DNA of 31,779 nucleotides from Anammoximicrobium sp032229885 (GCA_032229885.1 JAVYAJ010000237.1:1-31779); one strand, 5' to 3'. Shown: positions 1 to 10,513, counted from the first letter of the stretch. A program made the numbers and translations. The notes: generated by a model from the sequence alone, not told the origin.

Positions 1-1029
1 CGCATCGCGAGCGACCGCCGCGGTCATCCGTCGCCGATCAGCGGACGGCCCGGTTTCGCCGGACGCTGGCTGCGAGGCCGGCGTGTCCGCGTCGCGCAGG
101 GCCAGCCGCTGCGGCTCGTCTGCCTTGCGGGGCGTCCAGCGAAAGGCCACGCGATCCGTCGAGCCCCGGCGGATCTCGCGATCGGCCTCCAGCTTTCGTC
201 CGTCGGCCGTCAGATAGCGGACGAACAGATGCAGCCGTGGGCTGTCCGGGACCGTCGCTTGCCACGGCAGTTGAAACAAGAATCCGCGATCCGGCGAACC
301 GACCCGCAGCGCGGCTTTCACGGCGTCGGCGTCGAAGTCCCAGCGTCCCACCCGGGCGGAATCGTCGGACTTGGTCGGATCCAGCAGCACGATCGAGATC
401 CGTGCCGGCTCGGGGACGAACTCGCCGCGGCGGTTGCGCGGTTGCACCAGCACCCGCAGGCCATCGGATCCGGGCTGGTCGTCCAAGTCCCACCCGCCGG
501 TCAGCCGCGGATTGAGATAGATCGTCTCGACCCGCTGGTCCAGCGCCGAGATGATCGCGGCGGCCAGTTCTTCGCCGCTCGGCCGCTGACCGGTGATCGC
601 CGAGGCCATCCGCGCGTGCACGCCCGGCTTGGCGGCCCGCGCTGCCGCCGCGTTCAACCCGGGCTGTCTCCGCTTGCCCTCTTCGACCCCCGGCGGCAGT
701 TCGATCTCCGGCAGATCCGGAACTTCGATCGGTTCGTCCGTCTGCGGCTCGGATTGGCGTCGATCCGGTTCCGCCGTTCGCGCGCGGCCGGTCGGCTTGC
801 TCGTGTTCTTCTCGGTCGAACCGCGTTCGGCCTTCAGTTCGGCCACGGCTTGCTCGTACTCGTACTGGACCTCGTACAGCCGGTCCTCGAGCGCCCGTTT
901 TTCCGCGTTCAACATCTCGAGATAGGCGTCGCGGTACGGATCGCTGCGGCAGCCAGCGGCGCCGATGGCCAACGCCATCGCCGCCAGCATCCCAAGAACG
1001 TTCCGAAGGCCACTGATCCGCGCCTGCAT
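1..1029 (-). CDS. putative lipoprotein with coiled coil (3' end outside window)
   Basis: The frame is open from an ATG at 1029 down to base 1 with no stop, so at least 343 residues are visible and the C-terminus is missing. An in-frame TGA lies five codons upstream, which makes this ATG the first possible one. The N-terminus has basic residues, a hydrophobic stretch (VLGMLAAMALAIGAAG) and a cysteine at about residue 27, so it looks like a lipoprotein signal, although the lipobox (AAGC) is imperfect. A charged heptad-like region follows (about 38-70, EKRALEDRLYEVQYEYEQ), suggesting a coiled coil. Next comes a Pro/Glu-rich linker, then a mixed segment with beta-strand character (about 190-310) containing GGWDLDD and WDFDADAVKAAL. 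I do not recognise the family. An envelope-anchored structural or binding role is only inference. A longer overlapping minus frame from 1111 has the Arg-rich composition of a shadow frame. Confidence 0.75.
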   Translation of the reverse strand, partial: MQARISGLRNVLGMLAAMALAIGAAGCRSDPYRDAYLEMLNAEKRALEDRLYEVQYEYEQAVAELKAERGSTEKNTSKPTGRARTAEPDRRQSEPQTDEPIEVPDLPEIELPPGVEEGKRRQPGLNAAAARAAKPGVHARMASAITGQRPSGEELAAAIISALDQRVETIYLNPRLTGGWDLDDQPGSDGLRVLVQPRNRRGEFVPEPARISIVLLDPTKSDDSARVGRWDFDADAVKAALRVGSPDRGFLFQLPWQATVPDSPRLHLFVRYLTADGRKLEADREIRRGSTDRVAFRWTPRKADEPQRLALRDADTPASQPASGETGPSADRRRMTAAVARDA

Positions 1030-1683
1030 CTGTCGCCGTTGTCATGCCAAGAATAGAGGACTTGCCCAGAAGCAATCGGCGCGAAGAGTACGCGGAAATG
1101 GTCCGTGACACAAGACGAACTCGCGTCCTTTTCTCGCCGCATCAGCCTTGGGCGCCCGCGGATCGCCAGCCGTCATTTGTCTCGGCACGTCGTGGCAGGG
1201 GCTTCCAGCCGCTGTTTCCGCCGGCGGCCCAGCGGCAAGATCCCGCGGCTACGTAGGCCCTCTGCCGTCGGCGCTCTGCCACACGAGACGCCGCGGCACA
1301 ACCCCGCGACAAAGGCCGGAAGCCCCCATCGCCACGTCCACCGGTTGTGGCTCGAGGTCCCGGAAGACCGGCGGTCAGCATCGTTCGAGAAACAACAGAC
1401 GCACTTTGCGCCCCGTCGCCCTGGCTGCTCGCCGAAATGGCGGGAGGATATCGGGCAATTATTGCTAGAACGCTGCTAAACCTATACATGGGGCGGCTCA
1501 GAACCGCGCTTGGTGCAGCGTGGGCTTCGACCTCCGTTTGCCGCACATCGCCTAGCATTCGACCGGCCACGGTCACCCGCGCACGGTATGCCAATACGTG
1601 CGACGCCTTCCACGGCGTCTGGAATTATGAAATCCACCCTCGTATGCAACCTCAGCTCCAGTAGGTGATGGGCGGACGGATCC
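1030..1683. other. intergenic region without a recognised gene
   Basis: About 650 bases lie between the start of the lipoprotein gene and the stop of the DUF1501 gene. Short open frames occur on both strands, but they are Arg/Ala/Gly-rich without domain-like segments and lack convincing ribosome binding sites. No tRNA, terminator or array was found by eye. The part near 1440-1500 is less GC-rich than its surroundings and could hold a promoter, but no convincing -35/-10 pair was found. Confidence 0.4.
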
Positions 1684-3147
<1,464 letters not shown>

Positions 3148-3223
3148 CGGATGGTCCTTTGAACAGTAGAGGAGGTTCGCGCGGGCCGGGGCGCCTCGCG
3201 AGCGGCAGCCCCGAGGCTAGAGG

Positions 3224-6200
3224 TCATTTGGTCAGCGCCTCGTCGAGATTCAGCAGCGCATTCGTCAGCATGGTCCACGCGGCGAGCGTCGATGCGTCGA
3301 GCGTTGGATCCGGCTTGGACTCGCCCACGGCGAGCAGTTTTTCCGCGTCGTCGGCGTGAGCCGCATAGTAGGCGGACAGGCCGTCCAGAGAATCGCGCAA
3401 CACGACAAGTTCGCGCGCCGCAAACGGCCGACATAGCAGACGCTCGGCGAGATAGTCCAGGCGGCCGTCGTTCGAGTCGCCGCCGCGGAGCAGTGCGTTT
3501 TGGGCCAGATTGCGGGCGGCTTCGACGAACTGAGGATCGTTCAACGTGACCAACGCCTGCAACGGCGTGTTGGTTCGCTCGCGCCGAACCGTGCATACCT
3601 CGCGGCTCGGCGCGTTGAAGATGTCCAACGAAGCCGGCGGCGCGCTGCGTTTCCAGAACGTGTACAGGCTGCGGCAATACAGGCTCTCGCCCGAATCGCG
3701 CCGATACTCGCGCGTGTTGCTGCCGATCATCGCCACCGCTTCCCACACGCCATCAGGTTGGTACGGCTTGACGCTCGGCCCGCCGATCTTGGGCGACAGC
3801 AGGCCGCTGGCGGCCAACGCATAATCCCGAACCATCTCGGCGTCCATACGGAACCGCGGTCCCCGAGACAGCAGTCGGTTCTGGACGTCCCGCTCGAGCT
3901 TCAGCGGCGTGGTCACGGCGGCCTGTCGATACGTCGCGGACGTCACCAACAGCTTGAAAAACTTCTTGATATCCCAGCCGTTCTCTCGAAACTCGACCGC
4001 GAGCCAGTCCAATAATTCCGGGTGCGACGGCAGCTCGCCCGCCACGCCAAAATCGCTCGGCGTGCTCACGATCCCGACGCCGAACAGCTCTTGCCAAAAT
4101 CGATTCACGGTCACACGGGCGGTCAGCGGCTGGTCGGGTAGAAACAGCCAGCGGGCAAGACCTAGCCGGTTTTTCGGCAGATCGTCCGCCAGGCACGGCA
4201 GAATGGCCGGCGTGCCGGGCTGGACTTGCTCGCGACGTTTGTCATAGTCGCCGCGGAACAACACATACGCGGTCGGCGGCTCGGTGCGTTCTTGTTGCAC
4301 ATAGGCCACGGTGCTGCGAGCTTTGATCGCGTCCTGTTCGTTCTGCAGCGCCGCGAGCTTGGCGATCGCATCTCGATACGGCTGGTCTTTGGCCTCGAGC
4401 CACCAAGCGAACAACTCGTCCTTCTCGGCGTCGCTCCGTCGATCGGCCGGCCGCGCCACGAGATAGGCCGCGCGGGCGTCGGTGGCGACTTGGGAAACCT
4501 CGCCGTCGGTCAGCGCGCGGCCGTAGATCCGCACATCCTGGAGCGCCACGCCATCCAGTCGCGATTGGGTGCTGCGCTGAGCCAGTTTGAATGGCGTGGT
4601 GGCGCGAATCGTGCTGGTCAACTGGTCGCGCTGCACGCGCGTGCCCTGTGGGGTCCCGTTGACGTACACCCGGACGCCGCTCGCCTTGCCCGTACCATCG
4701 TACGTCACCAGGACGTGACTCCATTGCCCTGCCTTCAGCGGTTCGTTCGCCACGACCTTCAGCGCATCGCCGTCCCAGGTATTGATGATGTGCGTGCCGG
4801 GCCGCCCGCTTTCGATCCAGAGATCCCAACCGCGAAACCCGTTCTGATCGTCCATGCGGGCCAGCGCCGCGCCGCTCTGGTCGGCCGCCGATAGCTTGAT
4901 CCACGCGCCGTACGAGAAGCCTTGATCCTTATCAAAGTCGCCGACCGCGGGAAACTCGAGCGTGACGCCGGCCGCGGACCGATAGGCCGACGACGCTACG
5001 TGGCCGGGTTCGGCGGCGAGGGCCGCGGAGGCCTGCGTCGTCGCGACCTGGCCGTCGATGGTCACTGCGACCTGGTCGGTCGTTCCGTCATCCAGCGGCG
5101 CATGAAACACGAGTCCTTCGGGCGAACCGACAGGCGCCAGATCCTCGGGACGTCCCGCCGACAGAATACGCTCGAACTCGGTCCGCGCCGCCGCGCGACG
5201 ATCGTCCACGCGCTTCTTTGCCGCCGCGATTTCCGGCCCGAGCGCATCCCAACGCGCGCGATCCTCGCTCGGCGGGACCATCACCACGGGGGGCGTGTCC
5301 TTGATGTTGCCGTCCATCACGGCTTGGGTCGTGTTGTTGAAAAACGCCGACATCTCGTACACTTCGCGCTGCGTGATCGGGTCGAACTTGTGGTCGTGGC
5401 ATGTCGCACAGTTCATCGTCATGCCCAGCCAGACCCAGGCGGTCGTCTCCGTTCGGTCGCGGGCGTACATCACCGCGTATTCCTCGGCAATCACGCCGCC
5501 TTCGTTGGTCGTGATGTTGCAGCGGTGGAATCCGGTGGCGATTCGTTGTTCCAGCGTGGGGTTCGGCAGCAAGTCGCCGGCCAGTTGCTCGATGCTGAAC
5601 TCGTCGAACGGCAAGTTGCGATTGAAGGCGTCGATCACCCAATCGCGATAGGCCCAGATCTCGCGGAAATTGTCGAAGTGGATGCCATGCGTGTCGGCGT
5701 ATCGGGCGGCGTCCAGCCAGTAGCGGCCGCGATGCTCACCCCAATGCGGCGAGTCCAGCAAACGATCGACCAGCCGCTCGTAAGCGTCCGGCGATTCGTC
5801 CTTGAGAAACGCCGTGACGACCGCCGGCTCGGGCGGCAGCCCGGTCAGATCGAGGCTCAGCCGCCGGGCCAACGTTCGCCGATCCGCTTCCGGCGCCGGT
5901 TCCAGGCCATTGGCCTCGAGCTGGGCCAAAATGAACGCATCGATCGGGTTGCGGACCCAGTTCGAGTTCTTGACCGCGGGCAGCGCGGGACGCACCGGCG
6001 GCACGTACGACCAGTGCGTTTCGTATGGCGCGCCGGCGGCCACCCAGCGTTTGAGCAAGTCCTTTTGCTCGGGCGTCAGTTGCTTCCGCTCGTTGGGCGG
6101 CGGCATCACTTCGTCGGGATCGGTCGAGAAAATTCGGTGGATCGCTGCGCTCTCGTCGGGCTTGCCGGGCACGATGGCCTCGAACTCGATCGCCACTTCG

Positions 6201-6367
6201 CGCAGATCCAAGCGCAGATCGGCCCGGCGCGAGGCCGCGTCGGGACCGTGACAGTTGAAGCACGTCTCTGCCAGAATCGGCCGTACGTCGCGGTTGTACA
6301 AGATCGCGTCGTCGGCCTGCGCCGTCCCGGCAATCATCGCGATGCTGAACAGGAAGAACAGCCTCAT
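3224..6367 (-). CDS. PSD1/DUF1549/DUF1553 planctomycete cytochrome-type protein with LamG-like insert
   Basis: The protein has 1047 residues when started at 6367. This ATG has a GGAGAAGG-type ribosome binding site and gives a clean signal peptide (MRLFFLFSIAMIAGTAQA); the frame stays open 24 codons further upstream, but that extension has no signal character. Order of parts: a planctomycete cytochrome c-like domain with CFNCH at residues 36-40, a DUF1549 domain (about 140-370) holding a second haem-type motif CATCH near 320, a LamG/concanavalin-like domain (about 420-640, with VRVYVNGTPQGT), and a DUF1553 domain (about 700-1020, with ARVTVNRFWQELFG and NTPLQALVTLNDPQFVEAA). CxxCH motifs normally bind haem c covalently, so an exported redox or oxidase-like role is plausible; the LamG insert suggests binding of a carbohydrate. 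The true biochemical activity of the family is unknown. DUF1501 lies directly downstream. Confidence 0.93.
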   Translation of the reverse strand: MRLFFLFSIAMIAGTAQADDAILYNRDVRPILAETCFNCHGPDAASRRADLRLDLREVAIEFEAIVPGKPDESAAIHRIFSTDPDEVMPPPNERKQLTPEQKDLLKRWVAAGAPYETHWSYVPPVRPALPAVKNSNWVRNPIDAFILAQLEANGLEPAPEADRRTLARRLSLDLTGLPPEPAVVTAFLKDESPDAYERLVDRLLDSPHWGEHRGRYWLDAARYADTHGIHFDNFREIWAYRDWVIDAFNRNLPFDEFSIEQLAGDLLPNPTLEQRIATGFHRCNITTNEGGVIAEEYAVMYARDRTETTAWVWLGMTMNCATCHDHKFDPITQREVYEMSAFFNNTTQAVMDGNIKDTPPVVMVPPSEDRARWDALGPEIAAAKKRVDDRRAAARTEFERILSAGRPEDLAPVGSPEGLVFHAPLDDGTTDQVAVTIDGQVATTQASAALAAEPGHVASSAYRSAAGVTLEFPAVGDFDKDQGFSYGAWIKLSAADQSGAALARMDDQNGFRGWDLWIESGRPGTHIINTWDGDALKVVANEPLKAGQWSHVLVTYDGTGKASGVRVYVNGTPQGTRVQRDQLTSTIRATTPFKLAQRSTQSRLDGVALQDVRIYGRALTDGEVSQVATDARAAYLVARPADRRSDAEKDELFAWWLEAKDQPYRDAIAKLAALQNEQDAIKARSTVAYVQQERTEPPTAYVLFRGDYDKRREQVQPGTPAILPCLADDLPKNRLGLARWLFLPDQPLTARVTVNRFWQELFGVGIVSTPSDFGVAGELPSHPELLDWLAVEFRENGWDIKKFFKLLVTSATYRQAAVTTPLKLERDVQNRLLSRGPRFRMDAEMVRDYALAASGLLSPKIGGPSVKPYQPDGVWEAVAMIGSNTREYRRDSGESLYCRSLYTFWKRSAPPASLDIFNAPSREVCTVRRERTNTPLQALVTLNDPQFVEAARNLAQNALLRGGDSNDGRLDYLAERLLCRPFAARELVVLRDSLDGLSAYYAAHADDAEKLLAVGESKPDPTLDASTLAAWTMLTNALLNLDEALTK

Positions 6368-6437
6368 TTGCCTTCTCCGCCTTCCGGAATCGAAGCTGAC
6401 GCCAAGCCATGCGCCGCGCGGAATATCGCGACCCGGC

Positions 6438-6465
6438 ATTGTATCGCGCGTCTGGCGACAGACAA
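6438..6465 (-). promoter_or_regulatory. sigma70-like promoter for the PSD1-DUF1501 pair
   Basis: On the minus strand, TTGTCT (6460-6465) and TACAAT (6438-6443) are separated by 16 bp. A start of transcription near 6431 would give a leader of about 64 nt to the ATG at 6367. The -10 region is embedded in CGCGATACAATG, and the same 12-mer recurs at 20962-20973 upstream of another gene. This is read by eye only. Confidence 0.5.
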
Positions 6466-6581
6466 AGCAAATCCGCGCGAGATAAATCCGAGCGACGACG
6501 GTTCAACGGCTCGGCGGCTGCGCGACGCCGAGGCCCTCGACCGGTCCTCTGCGTCCGGCCGTTCGCTGTTGGCCTGTTCCG

Positions 6582-8033
6582 CTATTGGGCGGCGTCCAGA
6601 CGCACTTTGACCTGTCGCGATTCCTGGCCGCGTTGGATCGTCAACGTCACGCTGTCGCCCGCTCGGTAACGTTCCAGCGCGTCCAGCAGGTCATTCGGCG
6701 ATCGCAGCGGCGTGTCGCCCAAGGCCGTCAGGACATCGCCCCACACGATTCCGCCCTGGGGATCGCGCCGCGTGCCACGCAGTCCGGCCGCGTCAGCCGT
6801 GCTGTTTTTCTCGACGGCCATCACCAACACGCCCGTGATGCCCAGATGCTCGGTCATCGCCTCCGAGGCGACGGAGATCGCCAGCGTCGGACGAACGAGC
6901 TTGCCGTGGGCGATCAATTCGGGAACGCCCCAGCGGATGGTGTCGACCGGGATGGCGAATCCGATTCCCGCGTACGCGCCGGACGGACTGATGATTGCCG
7001 TGGTCATGCCGATCAGCCGCCCCGATCCATCCAACAGCGGCCCACCCGAGTTGCCGGGATTGATGGCGGCATCGGTCTGGATGACTCCTTTGATCGGTCG
7101 TCCCGTGCGTGAGGCGATCTCACGGTCCAACGCGCTGATGATCCCGCTGGTCAACGTGTGATCCAGGCCGAACGGATTGCCGATCGCCAACGATTTCTGG
7201 CCGACCAGCAAGTCGCTGGACGTGCCCAGCGGAATCGTATGTAAACGTTCGACGGGCGCCTGGATTTTAAGCACAGCCATGTCTTTGTCCGGCGCGACTC
7301 CGACCAATTCCGCGGGCCAGTTCGAATGGTCCGCCAAGGCGACTTGCGCCCCGCTCGCCCCTTCGATGACGTGGAAATTCGTCACGACGTGGCCCTCGCG
7401 GTCCCAGATGAAACCAGTCCCCGTGCCCTGCGGAACCTCCATGACATTCATCGAAAAGTAGTCCCGTTCGAGCGTGTGTGTTTCGATGTGCACCACGGCC
7501 GGCGACGTCGCATTGAAGACGCGGATGGTCGCCATTTCTTCGGGCGAGCGACCGGCGTTCGGCGGCGCAAGTTCGGCATTGGCTGCCGTTGCCGTTGGCG
7601 ACTGGGCTAGCGTCGCGCGAGCTGGGTCGGTTGGCGCGGTCGAGCCAGCCACCGTGGCGGGGCCGGTCGCGGCCGCCGGGCCACCTCGTGATGCGTCGTC
7701 CGGCGGTGCCGCGCTTGCCGACTCGGCCAATCCCGCCGCGGTCTCGGCGGTTGGCGCATCCGGACGGTCGGCGTCCGACGCTTGCCCGCCCCGCTCGACG
7801 GTGGGCCGCGAGACCGCGGCTGTCGCCTTCGGCTCGCGGGCTTCCGTCGGCGCAGGCTCGTCGGCTTGGTTTGCCGCGGCCGGCGGCGAAGCGTTCGGTG
7901 GCGGCGGACGCCACGGCCGATTCTGCCACAACACCACGGTTGTCAGCACAAGTACGCACAGCACCAATATGCCGTTGGACAACGGCGGACGAGCCGCCGT
8001 TGGTGGCGGAGGATGCGAATCGGTGGCAGACAT
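6582..8033 (-). CDS. membrane-anchored trypsin-like serine protease with PDZ domain (HtrA/Deg type)
   Basis: Starting at 8033 gives 483 residues and an AGGAG ribosome binding site about 7 nt upstream; the frame extends to 8438, but the extra part looks non-coding. A single membrane segment (about residues 20-37, GILVLCVLVLTTVVLW) is followed by a long Ala/Pro/Thr-rich linker to about 170, so the protease sits outside the membrane on a flexible tether. The trypsin fold follows with a complete triad: His in TNFHVIEG (about 221), Asp in DKDMAVL (about 250) and Ser in GNSGGP (about 328). The C-terminal part (about 390-483) is one PDZ domain ending in a typical VTLTIQRG strand. HtrA family proteases degrade or sense misfolded envelope proteins. 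One PDZ and a membrane anchor make it closer to DegS-type organisation than to soluble DegP. It stands alone, 214 bp upstream of the PSD1 start. Confidence 0.93.
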   Translation of the reverse strand: MSATDSHPPPPTAARPPLSNGILVLCVLVLTTVVLWQNRPWRPPPPNASPPAAANQADEPAPTEAREPKATAAVSRPTVERGGQASDADRPDAPTAETAAGLAESASAAPPDDASRGGPAAATGPATVAGSTAPTDPARATLAQSPTATAANAELAPPNAGRSPEEMATIRVFNATSPAVVHIETHTLERDYFSMNVMEVPQGTGTGFIWDREGHVVTNFHVIEGASGAQVALADHSNWPAELVGVAPDKDMAVLKIQAPVERLHTIPLGTSSDLLVGQKSLAIGNPFGLDHTLTSGIISALDREIASRTGRPIKGVIQTDAAINPGNSGGPLLDGSGRLIGMTTAIISPSGAYAGIGFAIPVDTIRWGVPELIAHGKLVRPTLAISVASEAMTEHLGITGVLVMAVEKNSTADAAGLRGTRRDPQGGIVWGDVLTALGDTPLRSPNDLLDALERYRAGDSVTLTIQRGQESRQVKVRLDAAQ

Positions 8034-8581
8034 GGGCGTCTCCTGGTTCTGATGATTACCGTTCGCCGCACAAATCGGGAAAACCATGTTCTCACACGCC
8101 GGCGTCCATTGGCAACGGTCCACGGACCTGCCCTGCACGCGTGAGCATCGAGGGCTGAACGTTGGGCTGCCGCGGTCATCAGGTCGCGTCAGTCCCGCAC
8201 GCTGGCGAGTGCAGCCGCCAAAAATTAGAATTGGGCAAAGCATCGAGCCAATTCCAGCGTATCGCCACCATGGACGGCTGTCCATCTGTGTCGAACCAGA
8301 GCTGTATTGTTCGCATCTGTGAGGACCCTCTGCTTCTGACCAATAGATGTCTCTTGCCAAAAAATGTGCTTCGTGCACCCTGGGTCTCGTAGACGCAGGG
8401 AGGATTGAACAGCGAACGGGCGACCGCGATGCGTCCATGATGGGGATCGTCTAGTTGGCCAAATTAGTAAAACAATGGGCGCGGCGCGCGTTGCCGGCTG
8501 CGGCACAGGCTCGATCTGTCGGACCGGCGTTCGGTTGGCTGCGTTCGGATCGGGCCCGGCTTGCATGGGATGGGAATGAAC
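8034..8581. other. divergent intergenic region
   Basis: This 548-bp stretch separates the divergently oriented protease and small-protein genes, so it must carry promoters for both. It has more AT-rich patches (around 8220-8260, 8335-8365 and 8455-8475) than the surrounding genes. No convincing gene is seen; frames crossing it read as shadow translations. An inverted repeat is listed separately. Confidence 0.4.
8228..8254. repeat. inverted repeat, possible operator
   Basis: GAATTGG at 8228-8234 and CCAATTC at 8248-8254 are perfect reverse complements separated by 13 bases. They lie in an AT-richer patch of the divergent gap, about 195 bp before the protease start. The half-site size and spacing fit a dimeric regulator site or a small hairpin; no regulator is identified. 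Confidence 0.4.
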
Positions 8582-8839
8582 ATGACTGATGAACTGCTCA
8601 CGGCGATCGAGTTGGCCTTGGAGAATCGTTGGGACGAGGCGCACCGAATCGTGCAGCGGCACGACGGCGATTCAACGGCGGCCTGGATCCACGCGGTATT
8701 GCACAAGATCGAAGGCGATCTGGGAAACAGCCGATATTGGTATCGGCAAGCGCGGCGACTGGAATACGTCGATCACGATCCGACCTCGGAATTGCAGGAG
8801 ATCAAGACGACATTGGCGCCCAGCGACGATCGGCCGTAG
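8582..8839 (+). CDS. small conserved-type hypothetical protein
   Basis: This encodes an 85-residue acidic, soluble protein that appears all-helical. The start at 8582 (MTDELLTAIELAL) has GGGA 6 nt upstream; in-frame ATG codons at 8570 and 8576 are alternatives that would add only a few residues. The sequence has a clear protein-like pattern: an amphipathic helix with AIELALENRWDEAH, then a central WIHAVLHKIEGDLGNSRYW segment and a basic YRQARR segment. From memory, this resembles a widespread family of short uncharacterised bacterial proteins sharing the HAVLHKIEGD-x-GN-x-YWYR pattern, so it is very likely a real gene. The helical repeat-like spacing suggests a TPR-like protein-binding role, but the function is unknown. 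It is followed 187 bp later by another small gene on the same strand. Confidence 0.85.
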   Translation: MTDELLTAIELALENRWDEAHRIVQRHDGDSTAAWIHAVLHKIEGDLGNSRYWYRQARRLEYVDHDPTSELQEIKTTLAPSDDRP

Positions 8840-9026
8840 GCCACGTGGTACAGGACAGGCAGCGTAGGCGACGCGGCGTAAGATACAGGCCGTCGGTCAA
8901 CATCGCTCGACCGAGACGGCCGACAGGTCCTTGTCCCGCGAGCGTAAACGGCCAACAATAGCGCACGGACAGCGGCTATGGCGGCAGGCTGGCAAAAACA
9001 AGCATCGGATCTTCACGGAGGACGTA

Positions 9027-9239
9027 ATGCCCTGTGTACATCTCAAACAACTGTACGACCTATGCCTTAAAGAAGACCTCAAACTCGGCGGGACGGACTT
9101 GATCCGCATCGTCTGTAAACAGTGCGGCGAACAAGATGTCTGCCCATCGATGTTGATGGACGAGTACGACGCCACCCATCCCGAGGACGACGCGGACGAT
9201 GCGGCGGACGCGGCACCCGGCGACACGGCACAACGCTGA
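9027..9239 (+). CDS. small cysteine-containing hypothetical protein
   Basis: This encodes a 70-residue protein starting MPCVHLKQLYDLC. The ATG at 9027 has a GGAGGA-type ribosome binding site 6-7 nt upstream; the open frame runs further upstream to 8931, but that part is Arg-rich and lacks a site. Cysteines sit in a zinc-ribbon-like arrangement: C3 and H5, C13, then a CKQCGEQDVC segment in the middle. The C-terminal third is very acidic (Asp/Glu/Ala-rich) and probably disordered. The pattern suggests a small metal-binding protein of the kind common in planctomycetes. I cannot assign a function. It converges with the DUF299 gene across a hairpin at 9262-9285. Confidence 0.8.
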   Translation: MPCVHLKQLYDLCLKEDLKLGGTDLIRIVCKQCGEQDVCPSMLMDEYDATHPEDDADDAADAAPGDTAQR

Positions 9240-9261
9240 CCGCAGCATGGATTGCTGACTC

Positions 9262-9285
9262 CTGACGATCGCTGGCGATCGTCAG
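9262..9285. terminator. perfect hairpin in convergent gap, likely bidirectional terminator
   Basis: CTGACGATCGC (9262-9272) and GCGATCGTCAG (9275-9285) form a perfect 11-base inverted repeat with a very short centre. It begins 22 bp after the stop of the plus-strand small gene and lies about 105 bp past the stop of the minus-strand DUF299 gene. There is no T tract on either side, so termination is inferred from symmetry and position rather than from a classical intrinsic terminator. Confidence 0.55.
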
Positions 9286-9391
9286 CGACCCCCCGGCGCC
9301 GATCAGCCGCGGCTCGTTCACGGTCACTCGCCCACCCGCACGGGCGCGTCGTACGCGCGCAGCTCGCGGGTGGGGAACCGCAGACGCGGGG

Positions 9392-10210
9392 CTAAGAGCG
9401 AACGAGTGACAGGACCTGCTTCGCCACTTCCTCGACGCTCATATAGGAGACGTCCAACCGACGCCAGCCGTAGCGGGCCATCTGCCGTTCGATCTCGCGC
9501 AATTCGACTTCGATTGCGTCGAGCCTGCCATAGTTGCCGAACGGCGCATTGCCCAGCATCTTGACCCGAGCCTGTCGCAGGCCGTGCAGTCGGTTGGCGT
9601 TCATCGTCAAACCGACGACCTTGGTCCGATCGACGGCTACCAGTTCGGCCGGTGGATCATGACCTGGGATCAGCGGCACGTTGGCGGCGCTTATGCCTTC
9701 GTAAGCCAGGTAAAAACACGTCACGCTCTTCGATACGCGAGACGCGCCGACCAACACGACATCGGCGCGAGAAAGATCGGTAAGTCCAGCTCCATCGTCG
9801 TGGCCGAGCGTAAAGTCCACGGCCGCGATTCGCTGCAACCGCTCGCGCTGCGCCTGGAAAGCCAAGCCGGCCAGACCTCGCGGTTGCTGGCCAAGCTGGT
9901 CCTGCAGCAGGATCAGCAGCGGTCCGAGGACATCGACCGTGGGGACATGCAGACGGGTCGCCTCGCGCAGCAGCGTGTTTTTCAACTCCGGAACCACGAC
10001 ACTATGGCAGATGGCGCCGCCGGCCTGGGCCGCGGTCTGCACCGCGTGGATTACATCGGCATGGCTGTCCAAGCCCACGCAATGCTTGATCTGGACGCGC
10101 GGTTCTTCGAACTGGGCCAACGCTGCGTTCAGCACTTCTTCGCACGTTCGACCAGTGGAACCCGAGAGGATGAAAATCTGTCGGCGATGGGCATCGGCTG
10201 AGGATGACAT
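9392..10210 (-). CDS. ppsR: pyruvate,water dikinase / PPDK regulatory protein (DUF299 kinase-pyrophosphorylase)
   Basis: A 272-residue protein matching the DUF299 family in length and motifs. Members regulate PEP synthase or pyruvate,phosphate dikinase by ADP-dependent phosphorylation of a threonine and phosphate-dependent removal, switching gluconeogenic PEP formation. Visible signatures are the N-terminal LSGSTGRTCEEVLNA segment (about residues 15-29), the P-loop-like GASRVSKS at 155-162 followed by YLAYEGISAANVPL, and a C-terminal NANRLHGLRQARV segment. The start at 10210 is chosen because it is the first ATG (the frame reaches 10234 at a TTG) and it gives the usual N-terminal length; no strong ribosome binding site is seen. 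No target dikinase gene is in the window, so PEP synthase versus PPDK cannot be decided here. The symbol refers to the family. Confidence 0.88.
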   Translation of the reverse strand: MSSSADAHRRQIFILSGSTGRTCEEVLNAALAQFEEPRVQIKHCVGLDSHADVIHAVQTAAQAGGAICHSVVVPELKNTLLREATRLHVPTVDVLGPLLILLQDQLGQQPRGLAGLAFQAQRERLQRIAAVDFTLGHDDGAGLTDLSRADVVLVGASRVSKSVTCFYLAYEGISAANVPLIPGHDPPAELVAVDRTKVVGLTMNANRLHGLRQARVKMLGNAPFGNYGRLDAIEVELREIERQMARYGWRRLDVSYMSVEEVAKQVLSLVRS

Positions 10211-10513
10211 GGTGGAAAACGCGCAAGGACGCAAATGGTGAATCTTGGCCGCGACCGCTGTTCTTCACATGATGGGAAATCGCGCCTCGTCGGCGGGCCT
10301 TGCGTCCGCGTGGGCCATACCGGACACGGCGTTTCGACCGCCGGAACTCCGCGGCGCATGGTATAGTATATCGTCGCCGACGCGCACAACCCGCGCGATC
10401 GCCGAAATCCCACACCCCGATAAGCCGCCGAGGATCACACCACGCCCACCCCCCCAGCAACGCACAGCCCCAAGCTAGACAAAAACAAATGAGAAATCAC
10501 CCCTGATCAGCGA
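10211..10513. other. intergenic region between divergent genes
   Basis: This lies between the minus-strand DUF299 start and the heptamer array before tsaE. A TATACT-like -10 sequence on the minus strand near 10362-10372 (within TATAGTATA on the plus strand) may serve the DUF299 gene, but no well-spaced -35 was found. A C-rich stretch lies at 10441-10455. No gene is supported. Confidence 0.35.

Noticed and set aside
38..1111. 357-residue minus-strand open frame with a proper stop
   Set aside because: The composition is Arg/Gly-rich; the neighbouring frame starting at 1029 has a lipoprotein signal and coiled coil and is the better gene although it runs off the edge.
4922..6610. 562-residue plus-strand open frame
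   Set aside because: It is opposite the PSD1 gene, whose haem and DUF motifs fix the true strand.
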